9,727 nucleotides of DNA from Betaproteobacteria bacterium (lineage in GTDB: Bacteria > Pseudomonadota > Gammaproteobacteria > Burkholderiales > SG8-39): assembly GCA_947467405.1 (NCBI GenBank), contig CANIIN010000064.1, forward strand, positions 1-9,727, written 5' to 3'. Below the pieces are notes generated by a model, which saw only the letters and a list, made by a program, of their open reading frames with translations, did not search any database and was not told the origin of the DNA. Below are positions 1 through 5,995 of this stretch, piece by piece (the first letter of the stretch is position 1; each line of letters begins with the position of its first letter). The position numbers and the translations under genes were made by a program.

Positions 1-651
1 ATCCAGCACCGTCTTGGCATCGGGTTCGTACAGGTAATCCCAGGTGCCTTCCGGAGAGCCCAGCTTTTCGCCGGACAGGGGGAGCAACTGTTCCATGACC
101 GGTTCCTGCTTCATGGTGTTGATGAACTTGGTGTAGAAAATCACCAGCTTGTCGAAGCGGTCCGTGCTGTAACCATCCAGCATGACCTTTATTGCGCCGA
201 TGATCTTGTCCAGCTGCGCACGGTCACCAAGCTGCACGACGTTGGCCACCACATTGGCACCTAGGCGTTGCATGAAGCCGAGACCCTTGTTGCCCAGCGC
301 GCAGACTTCGAACTTCTCGCCCTGCGCTTCCCATTCCTTGAGCTTGGTCAGGGCCAGACGCTGCACGTTGGTATTCAGGCCACCACACAAGCCCTTGTCG
401 GTGGTGATGATGATGATGCCGACCTTCTTGACCGTATCGCGCTCCACGAGGAACGGATGACGGTATTCAGGATTGGCGTGCGACAGGTGAGCCGCCACGT
501 TGCGGATCTTCTCGCCATAGGGACGAGTCGCACGCATGCGTTCCTGGGCCTTGCGCATCTTCGATGCCGCGACCATTTCCATCGCCTTGGTGATCTTGCG
601 CGTGTTTTGCACGCTCTTGATCTTTGTCCGAATTTCCTTCGAGCCTGCCAT
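1..651 (-). CDS. atpG: F-type ATP synthase gamma subunit (3' end outside the window)
   Basis: Gamma is the central rotor shaft of F1; it couples c-ring rotation to the conformational changes in the alpha3beta3 head. Reading the minus strand from the ATG at 651 gives an open frame of 217 codons running off the window edge. It begins MAGSKEIRTKIKSVQNTRKI and continues TKAMEMVAASKMRKAQ, the conserved N-terminal coiled-coil helix of the family. A central Rossmann-like part follows, including IIIITTDKGLCGGLN near residues 79-93. The family is usually about 290 residues, so roughly 70 C-terminal residues, including the second coiled-coil helix, lie beyond coordinate 1. A modest AGGG ribosome site sits about 9 nt before the start. 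The gene follows atpA by 70 nt in the operon. Nothing looks broken; identity is secure. Confidence 0.97.
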   Translation of the reverse strand, partial: MAGSKEIRTKIKSVQNTRKITKAMEMVAASKMRKAQERMRATRPYGEKIRNVAAHLSHANPEYRHPFLVERDTVKKVGIIIITTDKGLCGGLNTNVQRLALTKLKEWEAQGEKFEVCALGNKGLGFMQRLGANVVANVVQLGDRAQLDKIIGAIKVMLDGYSTDRFDKLVIFYTKFINTMKQEPVMEQLLPLSGEKLGSPEGTWDYLYEPDAKTVLD

Positions 652-721
652 CAGTTTGCCCTGTTATATCTTGGCTACCGGCCCCTTCCCGCTCTGTCGA
701 GCAGGAGAGGGCGGGAGGAAA
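652..721 (-). other. atpA-atpG intercistronic spacer with imperfect GC-rich dyad
   Basis: This 70-nt gap contains an imperfect inverted repeat. The perfect core is TCCCGC (687-692) against GCGGGA (711-716), flanked by partly matching bases. The loop is long (18 nt) and no T tract follows in the direction of transcription, so it is not a convincing terminator. It could stabilise or process the operon mRNA, or be the remnant of a short REP-like intergenic repeat. That is inference only. The atpG ribosome site lies at its low-coordinate end. Confidence 0.3.
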
Positions 722-2272
722 TCAATAGGTACCGTTCTTCTTCCAGTCCGCTACCGCATCCATCAGGGCTTTTTCATCTTCACCCTTCAGATCGGCATTG
801 GCCTCGATGCGTTTCACCAAGTCCGCGTACTTGTCCTTGATGAAGTCGCGCAGCGACTTTTCGGCGGACAGCGCCTTCTTGACTTCGATGTCGTCGAAGA
901 AATTGTTGTTCACGGCAAACAGAATCAACGCCATTTCCCAGACTTCCTGCGGCTGGTACTGGAGTTGCTTCATGACCTCTGTCACGAGACGGCCTCGTTC
1001 CAACTGCTTGCGGGTCGCTTCATCCAGATCCGATGCGAACTGCGCAAAAGCCGCGAGTTCACGGAACTGCGCCAGCGCCAGACGCACACCGGCGCCAACG
1101 TCCTTGCGCTTCATGATCTTGGTCTGTGCAGCACCACCGACTCGCGACACCGAAATGCCGGCGTTGATGGCGGGACGGATACCGGCATTGAACAGATCGG
1201 TCTCAAGGAAGATCTGTCCATCCGTGATAGAAATCACGTTGGTCGGCACGAAGGCGGACACGTCGCCAGCCTGTGTTTCGATAATCGGCAGTGCGGTCAG
1301 TGAACCGGTCTTACCCTTGACCGCGCCCTTGGTGAACTTCTCGACGTAATCCTCGTTCACACGAGCAGCACGCTCGAGCAGCCGCGAGTGCAGATAGAAC
1401 ACGTCGCCCGGGTATGCTTCGCGACCCGGCGGACGCCGCAGCAGCAGTGAAACCTGACGATAGGCCCAAGCCTGCTTGGTCAAATCATCGTACACAATCA
1501 GGGCATCCTGGCCACGGTCGCGGAAGTACTCGCCCATGGTGCAGCCGGCATACGGTGCGATGAACTGCATGGCGGCGGATTCGGAAGCCGTCGCAGCAAC
1601 GACGATGGTGTACGCCATAGCGCCGTGCTCTTCCAGTTTGCGAACCACGTTTGCGACAGTTGAGGCCTTCTGGCCGATCGCAACGTAGATACAGAAGAGG
1701 TCTTTGCCTTTCTGGTTGATGATGGCGTCGATCGCCACGGCGGTCTTGCCGGTCTGGCGGTCACCGATGATCAGCTCGCGCTGCCCGCGGCCGACTGGCA
1801 CCATGGCATCAATCGACTTCAGACCGGTCTGCACCGGCTGCGAGACCGATTTCCGGGCGATAACGCCGGGAGCAACCTTTTCGATCACGTCCGTCAATTT
1901 GGCATTGATCGGGCCCTTGCCATCAATCGGCTGACCGAGCGAGTTAACGACCCGGCCGATCAGTTCCGGACCAACCGGCACATCCAGAATCCGGCCGGTG
2001 CATTTCACCGGGTCGCCTTCGGAGATGTGCTCGTACTCACCCAGAATAACCGCGCCAACAGAGTCGCGCTCGAGGTTCAGGGCGAGGCCGAACGTGTTGT
2101 TCGGGAACTCGAGCATTTCGCCCTGCATGACGTCCGAAAGACCGTGAACGCGGCAGATGCCGTCCGTCACGGACACGACCGTACCCTGTGTGCGGGCTTC
2201 GGCCGTGAGGGCAAGATTCTGGATCTTGCTCTTGATCAGTTCGCTGATCTCGGAAGGTTTCAGCTGTTGCAT
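722..2272 (-). CDS. atpA: F-type ATP synthase alpha subunit
   Basis: Alpha forms the F1 hexamer with beta, carries the non-catalytic nucleotide sites and supplies the arginine finger to the catalytic sites. The 516-residue product has an N-terminal beta-barrel domain (about 1-95), the P-loop GDRQTGKT at 170-177, the family region PAINAGISVSRVGGAAQ with arginine finger R377, and a helical C-terminal domain ending WKKNGTY. The ATG at 2272 is preceded by AGGA about 8 nt upstream, and MQQLKPSEISELIKSKI matches the usual N-terminus. From my memory of E. coli AtpA (513 residues), this protein is one residue longer at the N-terminus and carries about two extra residues around 389-393 (KRKDVGAGVRL where KKLSGGIRT is usual). 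I see no simple compensating frameshift there. The stop is TGA at 722-724, and atpG follows. Confidence 0.99.
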   Translation of the reverse strand: MQQLKPSEISELIKSKIQNLALTAEARTQGTVVSVTDGICRVHGLSDVMQGEMLEFPNNTFGLALNLERDSVGAVILGEYEHISEGDPVKCTGRILDVPVGPELIGRVVNSLGQPIDGKGPINAKLTDVIEKVAPGVIARKSVSQPVQTGLKSIDAMVPVGRGQRELIIGDRQTGKTAVAIDAIINQKGKDLFCIYVAIGQKASTVANVVRKLEEHGAMAYTIVVAATASESAAMQFIAPYAGCTMGEYFRDRGQDALIVYDDLTKQAWAYRQVSLLLRRPPGREAYPGDVFYLHSRLLERAARVNEDYVEKFTKGAVKGKTGSLTALPIIETQAGDVSAFVPTNVISITDGQIFLETDLFNAGIRPAINAGISVSRVGGAAQTKIMKRKDVGAGVRLALAQFRELAAFAQFASDLDEATRKQLERGRLVTEVMKQLQYQPQEVWEMALILFAVNNNFFDDIEVKKALSAEKSLRDFIKDKYADLVKRIEANADLKGEDEKALMDAVADWKKNGTY

Positions 2273-2331
2273 GATGGTTTCCTAACTTGAAATGCTGAAT
2301 TCGGCCCGATGTTGCATCGCGGGTCTGCTGT
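2273..2331 (-). other. atpH-atpA intercistronic spacer with small hairpin
   Basis: The 59-nt spacer holds a short dyad at 2305-2323. CCC/GGG plus GATG/CATC arms enclose a TTG loop, with a two-base GC bulge. No T tract follows it. The atpA ribosome site (AGGA) lies between the hairpin and the atpA ATG. A role in local mRNA stability is possible but not shown. Confidence 0.3.
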
Positions 2332-2868
2332 CTAGCTCTTCAGGGCGGCGGACATGGTGGCGAGCTTGCCCTTCACCGATCCGTCAATCACTTCATCGCC
2401 CACGGTGACGCGTATGCCACCGATCAATTCCTTGTCGATGTGCACCTGCGGCCGGATCTTTCTCTTGAAGCGCTGTTCCAGATCCGTCACCAGGGCAGCC
2501 AGTTGCGCCGCATCGATGTCGAACGCCGAATCGATGCGGGCGTCAACGCTACCTTCCTTGGCGTTCTTCAATGCCTCGAACTGAACGCTGATAGCCGGCA
2601 GCGCCGGAACACGATTGCCCTCAACCAGAGTCGACACGAACCTCTGCATCTGCGCATTGGCATCACCAGCCAGGGAGATGAGTAGTTCCGTCAATTGCTT
2701 GGCCGTGACACGCGGATTGCCAATCAGGTGCTTCACTTCAACGGCATCGGCAACCTGGGCAAGACGACTCAAGGCAGTTGACCATTGGGTCAACCCGCCA
2801 TCTGAAGCTTCGGCTAGCCGGAAGGCTGCTTGAGCGTATGGCCTCGCTATGGTGGCGATTTCGGCCAT
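2332..2868 (-). CDS. atpH: F-type ATP synthase delta subunit
   Basis: Delta sits on top of the F1 head and joins it to the b-subunit peripheral stalk, forming part of the stator. The 178-residue product has the usual family length. It starts MAEIATIARPYAQAAFRLAE, matching the conserved N-terminal helical domain (ARPYAxAxF). It ends with the family's C-terminal motif region, with GGIRVTVGDEVIDGSVKGKL at about residues 150-169, close to the OSCP/delta signature. The ATG lies only 3 nt after the atpF stop (TAA GCC ATG on the minus strand), so its translation is probably coupled to that of atpF. The stop is TAG at 2332-2334. No abnormality seen. Confidence 0.98.
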   Translation of the reverse strand: MAEIATIARPYAQAAFRLAEASDGGLTQWSTALSRLAQVADAVEVKHLIGNPRVTAKQLTELLISLAGDANAQMQRFVSTLVEGNRVPALPAISVQFEALKNAKEGSVDARIDSAFDIDAAQLAALVTDLEQRFKRKIRPQVHIDKELIGGIRVTVGDEVIDGSVKGKLATMSAALKS

Positions 2869-2871
2869 GGC

Positions 2872-3345
2872 TTAGCGCAGTTCCTGACGCAATTGACCAA
2901 GCAGATCAGCATGTGCCTGGGCATTGACCTCGCGACGCAGGATCTTTTCTGCACCAGCGACGGCCAGAGCAGCCACCTGCTCGCGCAAGGTATCCTTGGC
3001 GCGCTGCATCTCACTGTCAATTTCCGCCTTCGCGCCTGCAATCAGACGGTCTGCTTCAACCTTGGCCGCAGCCTTGGCTTCTTCGACAACGGCAGCATGG
3101 CGCTTGTCAGCTTGTGCCAGAATTTCCTGCGCCTTGGCGCGGGCATCCGTTTCCAACTGACGAATGCGAACCTCAGCATCCTTCAGGCTGGCGCTGCCCT
3201 TGTCCGCGGCGGCGAGGCCATCGGCGATCTTCTTCCTGCGCTCGTCTATCGCTCCAATCAGGAACGGCCAGACCAGCTTCATGGTGAACAACGCAAGGAC
3301 GATAAATACGATCGTCTGCGCAAACAGCGTTGCGTTTAAATTCAC
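2872..3345 (-). CDS. atpF: F-type ATP synthase b subunit
   Basis: Subunit b forms the dimeric peripheral stalk that anchors F1 (via delta) to subunit a in the membrane. The 157-residue product starts MNLNATLFAQTIVFIVLALF, giving one N-terminal membrane helix (about residues 7-27). A long charged, alanine-rich helix follows (about 35-155), which forms the right-handed coiled coil of the stalk. Length is normal (E. coli b has 156). The start codon is GTG at 3345, supported by GAGAGGA about 9 nt upstream and by the conserved N-terminus. The stop TAA is separated from the atpH ATG by 3 nt. It follows atpE after an 86-nt spacer containing a terminator-like hairpin, which may set its expression below that of atpE. 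Confidence 0.98.
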   Translation of the reverse strand: MNLNATLFAQTIVFIVLALFTMKLVWPFLIGAIDERRKKIADGLAAADKGSASLKDAEVRIRQLETDARAKAQEILAQADKRHAAVVEEAKAAAKVEADRLIAGAKAEIDSEMQRAKDTLREQVAALAVAGAEKILRREVNAQAHADLLGQLRQELR

Positions 3346-3359
3346 AGTGCTTTCCTCTC

Positions 3360-3402
3360 AAAAAGCCCGGAACGGAGCTGCACGAAGCACTCCGTTCTCG
3401 GC
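3360..3402 (-). terminator. Terminator-like hairpin between atpE and atpF (possible attenuator)
   Basis: On the transcribed strand a perfect 8-bp stem (GAACGGAG/CTCCGTTC, + coordinates 3370-3377 and 3390-3397) encloses a 12-nt loop. Beyond a 2x2 internal loop the stem continues with GCC/GGC (3400-3402 and 3365-3367). It is followed at once by five T residues (3364-3360). This is the geometry of an intrinsic terminator, but it lies inside an operon whose later genes must be transcribed. A leaky terminator or 3' mRNA-protecting structure that favours atpE (c subunit, needed in about 10 or more copies) is the natural reading. The function is inferred. Confidence 0.55.
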
Positions 3403-3431
3403 GTTACGTGACGATGCTGCGTACGAGAGTT

Positions 3432-3674
3432 TTAGCCCTTGAACGGGTTTGCGGTTGCGAACCACAGAGCGATACCGGTTCCGATAATGAACGCGGCGTC
3501 GATCAGACCAGCCAGCAAAAACATCTTTGTCTGCAGCGCATTCATCAGTTCGGGCTGACGCGCCGACGCTTCAATGAACTTGCCACCCATGATGCCGATG
3601 CCGATACAGGCTCCGACGGCGCCAAGGCCGATGATCAGACCGCATGCCAGAGCTACGAAACCCGCGATTTCCAT
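3432..3674 (-). CDS. atpE: F-type ATP synthase c subunit (proteolipid)
   Basis: Subunit c forms the membrane rotor ring that carries ions across the membrane. The 80-residue product is a two-helix hairpin. Helix 1 has the glycine-rich face (G16, G18, G21, G25, G27), the polar loop ARQP lies at 38-41, and helix 2 bears the essential carboxylate Asp59 in LLAGLIDAAF. The position equivalent to the sodium-ligand Gln32 of Ilyobacter c is Ile26 and there is no ES pair after the carboxylate, so coupling is expected to be to protons. Start ATG at 3674 has a strong ribosome site, AAGGAG (+ 3680-3685), with a 5-nt spacer. This is the best in the operon and fits the high copy number. It lies between atpB (50-nt gap, AT-rich before the ribosome site) and a terminator-like hairpin. 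Confidence 0.99.
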   Translation of the reverse strand: MEIAGFVALACGLIIGLGAVGACIGIGIMGGKFIEASARQPELMNALQTKMFLLAGLIDAAFIIGTGIALWFATANPFKG

Positions 3675-3679
3675 GACTA

Positions 3680-3685
3680 CTCCTT
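3680..3685 (-). promoter_or_regulatory. Strong Shine-Dalgarno of atpE
   Basis: AAGGAG on the minus strand lies 5 nt before the atpE ATG and matches the anti-Shine-Dalgarno over six bases. The sequence just upstream (3697-3724) includes a T-rich stretch (ATTTTTCG), which may keep the site unstructured, as described for the atpE translation enhancer of E. coli. That parallel is inference. By contrast, atpB has no visible purine-rich site. Confidence 0.7.
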
Positions 3686-3724
3686 GTTAGTGTGGTGCCA
3701 GTGATTAACGAAAAATGGTGATTC

Positions 3725-4576
3725 TCAGTGACTCTCGTGCGCCTGCCCGATATAGACCAGGGTCAGCATCATGAAGATGAACGCCTGCAGCAGCACGATC
3801 AGGACGTGGAAGATAGCCCAGATGGAGCCGGCCACGATATGTCCGAGGAATGCCAGGACGCTGCCAACGCCAAATCCAGCCCAGGCACCACCCAGCAAAG
3901 CAATGAGGAAGAAGATCAGTTCGCCTGCATACATGTTGCCAAACAACCGCATGCCAAGCGAAACCGTCTTGGAAACAAATTCGATGATATTGAGCAGAAA
4001 ATTCGGGATGGCCAGCAGCACGGCAAAGAACGGGTTCTTGCTGGTGCCGAAGGGTGCCGCGACCAGTTCATGCAGGAATCCGCCGATGCCCTTGATCTTG
4101 AGGTTGTAATACAGAACAAGGATCAGAACACCGAAGGACATTCCGAGCGTTGCGTTTAAATCGGCTGTCGGCAACGGGCGCAGGTTGTGGATACCCATCA
4201 GGCCCGCAAGCATAGGGAACAAGTCGACCGGCAACAGGTCGATGGCATTCATGACCACTACCCAACAGAACACCGTCAGCGCCAGCGGCGCAATGAATGC
4301 GCGATTACCATGGACGATGCTCTTGGACTGGTCTTCGACCAGTTCCACCAGCATTTCAACACCGGCCTGGAACCGACCGGGCACGCCTGCGGTTGCCTTA
4401 CTGGCGGCGGCGCGAAGCAGAAAAATCACGATCAGGCCGGTCAGAACGGAAAAGAACATCGTGTCCCAGCGGATCACCGAAAAATCAACCAGCGAGGTCT
4501 GCGGGCTGGATGACAGGTGAGTCAGGTGGTGCTTGATGTACTCGGAAGAAGTGACTTCGGTGCCGGCGGAGGACAT
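3725..4576 (-). CDS. atpB: F-type ATP synthase a subunit
   Basis: Subunit a contains the two proton half-channels next to the c-ring. The 283-residue product has several hydrophobic helices (about 41-58, 95-115, 144-160, 185-205, 208-230, 238-275). The key motif SLGMRLFGNMYAGEL holds the essential Arg210 and Glu219, the same numbers as in E. coli. His246 and Gln264 in later helices probably correspond to E. coli H245 and Q252. The N-terminus SSEYIKHHLTHLSS resembles other betaproteobacterial AtpB proteins. Start ATG at 4576 lies 9 nt after the atpI stop, and the bases between and before it (GATAAAAAACACAC) contain no good Shine-Dalgarno. Translation is probably coupled to atpI or relies on an unstructured A-rich leader. 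The stop is TGA at 3725-3727. Confidence 0.98.
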   Translation of the reverse strand: MSSAGTEVTSSEYIKHHLTHLSSSPQTSLVDFSVIRWDTMFFSVLTGLIVIFLLRAAASKATAGVPGRFQAGVEMLVELVEDQSKSIVHGNRAFIAPLALTVFCWVVVMNAIDLLPVDLFPMLAGLMGIHNLRPLPTADLNATLGMSFGVLILVLYYNLKIKGIGGFLHELVAAPFGTSKNPFFAVLLAIPNFLLNIIEFVSKTVSLGMRLFGNMYAGELIFFLIALLGGAWAGFGVGSVLAFLGHIVAGSIWAIFHVLIVLLQAFIFMMLTLVYIGQAHESH

Positions 4577-4585
4577 GTGTGTTTT

Positions 4586-5053
4586 TTATCTGACTATCAA
4601 TAGTGCAAAAAAATATCCGTGCAGTGCGCCAATCAACCCGACCATGAAAGACAAGTGGTCAAGCGACGGGTAATACATGAAGGCAATCAGCATGAGCAGC
4701 CCCGTCGCAAAGAGCTTGATCAACTCCCCGCTGACAAAACTACTTACGACTTCGACCCGTCGTCTTTCAGCAGCCCACAACCGCAATGCAAACAACGCAC
4801 TGGGTACTACACAAACGAGCCCCCCGACAAACGCACTCCCTGCGCTTGGCAGTGCGGCGTAACTGCCGCCACTGACTCCCCTGACAAATCCACACAATGC
4901 AGCTGCCAACAAACCAAGAAAAAACTGGGCTGCGATGACTTGCCGATATGCAGGACGCGCTTTATTCAGCACGGAGTCTTTGACCGGAAATCGCGCCCAT
5001 TTGGGTGACCCCGGTTTGCAAAGCCTGAAATTCTGAAGTAAATCGTCCCTCAC
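4586..5053 (-). CDS. atpI: ATP synthase subunit I (AtpI, c-ring assembly/accessory)
   Basis: AtpI is the small membrane protein encoded first in many atp operons; it assists c-ring assembly and is not part of the finished enzyme. The product has four likely membrane helices: about residues 38-58, 72-93, 110-126 and 133-154. A basic stretch AAERRRVEV lies between helices 2 and 3. The longest frame starts with GTG at 5053 and gives 155 residues, but no ribosome site is visible. An in-frame GTG at 4972 would give 128 residues, closer to the usual size of about 125-130, and starts just before the first conserved segment; it too lacks a clear ribosome site. I favour neither firmly. The family is weakly conserved, so the call rests on topology, size and position before atpB. 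Confidence 0.85.
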   Translation of the reverse strand: MRDDLLQNFRLCKPGSPKWARFPVKDSVLNKARPAYRQVIAAQFFLGLLAAALCGFVRGVSGGSYAALPSAGSAFVGGLVCVVPSALFALRLWAAERRRVEVVSSFVSGELIKLFATGLLMLIAFMYYPSLDHLSFMVGLIGALHGYFFALLIVR

Positions 5054-5272
5054 GTCAAATATTCACGCTAAAGCTGACCAAATTGAACGGCTATTCGGCG
5101 TCCGTTCTGATCGTCTCCAACACCGTGGTACGGCTGCGATATCACAGCCCGGTACAATCAAGCATCTCGATGGCATCCGTATTTGACTAATTTTCGCGGC
5201 CCGAGAAGCCCGTAGGAACGTTCTTCAGAACAAAAAATTGAATTCACTCAACTTCACAAAAGGGCACACAAA
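5054..5272. promoter_or_regulatory. Divergent intergenic region between atpI and dienelactone hydrolase gene
   Basis: This 219-bp gap must hold the hydrolase promoter (plus strand) and probably a promoter of the atp operon (minus strand). I see no convincing sigma70 pair for either. Weak candidates are TTGACT at 5183-5188 and TACAAT at 5153-5158 on the plus strand, each without a good partner. Two dyads stand out. One is an 18-bp near-palindrome at 5132-5149 with flanking GTAC. The other is GTTCT-TC-AGAAC at 5220-5231. Either could be an operator. No open frame of note lies within it. Confidence 0.5.
5132..5149. repeat. 18-bp near-palindrome in the atpI/hydrolase intergenic region
   Basis: GGCTGCGATATCACAGCC pairs with itself at 8 of 9 positions (one C/A mismatch). 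It is flanked on both sides by GTAC after 0 and 2 bases, which lengthens the dyad imperfectly to about 28 bp. Its place between two divergent genes makes a transcription-factor site plausible. No specific regulator is recognised. Confidence 0.45.
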
Positions 5273-5944
5273 ATGAGCAAGACCATTGAGCTCACCGCAG
5301 CCGACGGCCACAAGCTGGAGGCCTACGTTGCTGAGCCAGCCGGCAAGGCAAAGGGCGCAATCATCGTCGTTCAGGAGATTTTCGGTGTCAATCCGCATAT
5401 TCGCTCCGTGACCGATGCCTATGCTGCCGACGGTTACCTTGCGATTGCCCCCGCATTCTTCGATCGACTGCAACGTAATTTTGAGGCCGGTTACAACCCC
5501 AAGGATATTGAAGCAGGTGTCGCGATGATCCAGAAGCTGAAGTGGGATCAGGTGTTACTGGACACTGGCGCAGCTCTTGCAGAGGTGAAATCTGCCGGAA
5601 AGGTTGGCATTGTCGGATATTGCTGGGGCGGGACAGTCGCCTGGCTGGCGGCAGCCAAGCTAGTTGGATTATCGTGTTCGATTCCGTATTACGGCGGAGG
5701 CCTGCACGGAATGATCGGCGAACAACCAAAGGTTCCAGTCATGTGCCAATTTGGAGAGTTGGATCAGTCGCCTACGCTTGAGCAGGCCAAAGCGATTGCT
5801 GCCGCGCATCCGTCGGTCATTGCTAACTTCTACGCAGGGGCTGGCCATGGCTTCAATTGTGACGAACGAGGATCGTACAACGAAGCGGCTGCGAAGCTTG
5901 CCCGACAGCGTGCCTTAGAGTTTCTCGGCCGCCACATTGGCTAA
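5273..5944 (+). CDS. Dienelactone hydrolase family protein
   Basis: A cytoplasmic alpha/beta hydrolase of the dienelactone hydrolase family. Classical members open dienelactone to maleylacetate in chloroaromatic breakdown, but many family members act on other or unknown esters and lactones. The 223-residue product shows the family catalytic set: nucleophile Cys117 in GYCWGG, Asp164 in FGELD, His192 in GAGHGFNCD, and Glu35 in QEIFGVN, which in the classical enzyme contacts the nucleophile in the resting state. No signal peptide is seen. The ATG at 5273 has AAGGG (5260-5264) 8 nt upstream. It is the only plus-strand gene here, convergent with parB and divergent from atpI. No aromatic-pathway gene is nearby, so the true substrate cannot be deduced; a general housekeeping carboxymethylenebutenolidase-like role is likely. 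Confidence 0.93.
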   Translation: MSKTIELTAADGHKLEAYVAEPAGKAKGAIIVVQEIFGVNPHIRSVTDAYAADGYLAIAPAFFDRLQRNFEAGYNPKDIEAGVAMIQKLKWDQVLLDTGAALAEVKSAGKVGIVGYCWGGTVAWLAAAKLVGLSCSIPYYGGGLHGMIGEQPKVPVMCQFGELDQSPTLEQAKAIAAAHPSVIANFYAGAGHGFNCDERGSYNEAAAKLARQRALEFLGRHIG

Positions 5945-5954
5945 AGAATTTGCA

Positions 5955-5989
5955 GCCAACCGCAGATTGCGATGCGGTCTGCGGTTGGC
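5955..5989. terminator. Hairpin between convergent hydrolase gene and parB (probable bidirectional terminator)
   Basis: A perfect 12-bp inverted repeat (GCCAACCGCAGA at 5955-5966 and TCTGCGGTTGGC at 5978-5989) encloses an 11-nt loop. It fills most of the 51-bp gap between two convergent stop codons. Such a site would serve both transcripts. Neither side has a true T tract, so classical intrinsic termination is uncertain; it may act as a 3' mRNA barrier or with Rho. Confidence 0.65.
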
Positions 5990-5995
5990 ATGACA

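Noticed and set aside
536..1303. Long plus-strand open frame opposite atpA and atpG
   Set aside because: It is antisense to two clearly conserved genes, has no homology I recognise, and arises from the codon bias of the true strand.
3728..4159. Plus-strand open frame of 143 codons opposite atpB
   Set aside because: Its His/Glu/Gln-rich composition is the usual reverse complement of a hydrophobic membrane protein, so it is a shadow frame.
4186..4194. DnaA-box-like sequence (TGTGGATAC, one mismatch from the consensus)
   Set aside because: It is single, lies within atpB coding DNA, and has no neighbouring boxes or AT-rich unwinding region, so it is not evidence of an origin.
4327..4343. Inverted repeat ACTGGTC-TTC-GACCAGT inside atpB
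   Set aside because: It encodes conserved-looking residues (LVEDQS) in mid-gene, and a 7-bp dyad of this kind is expected by chance in a window of this size.
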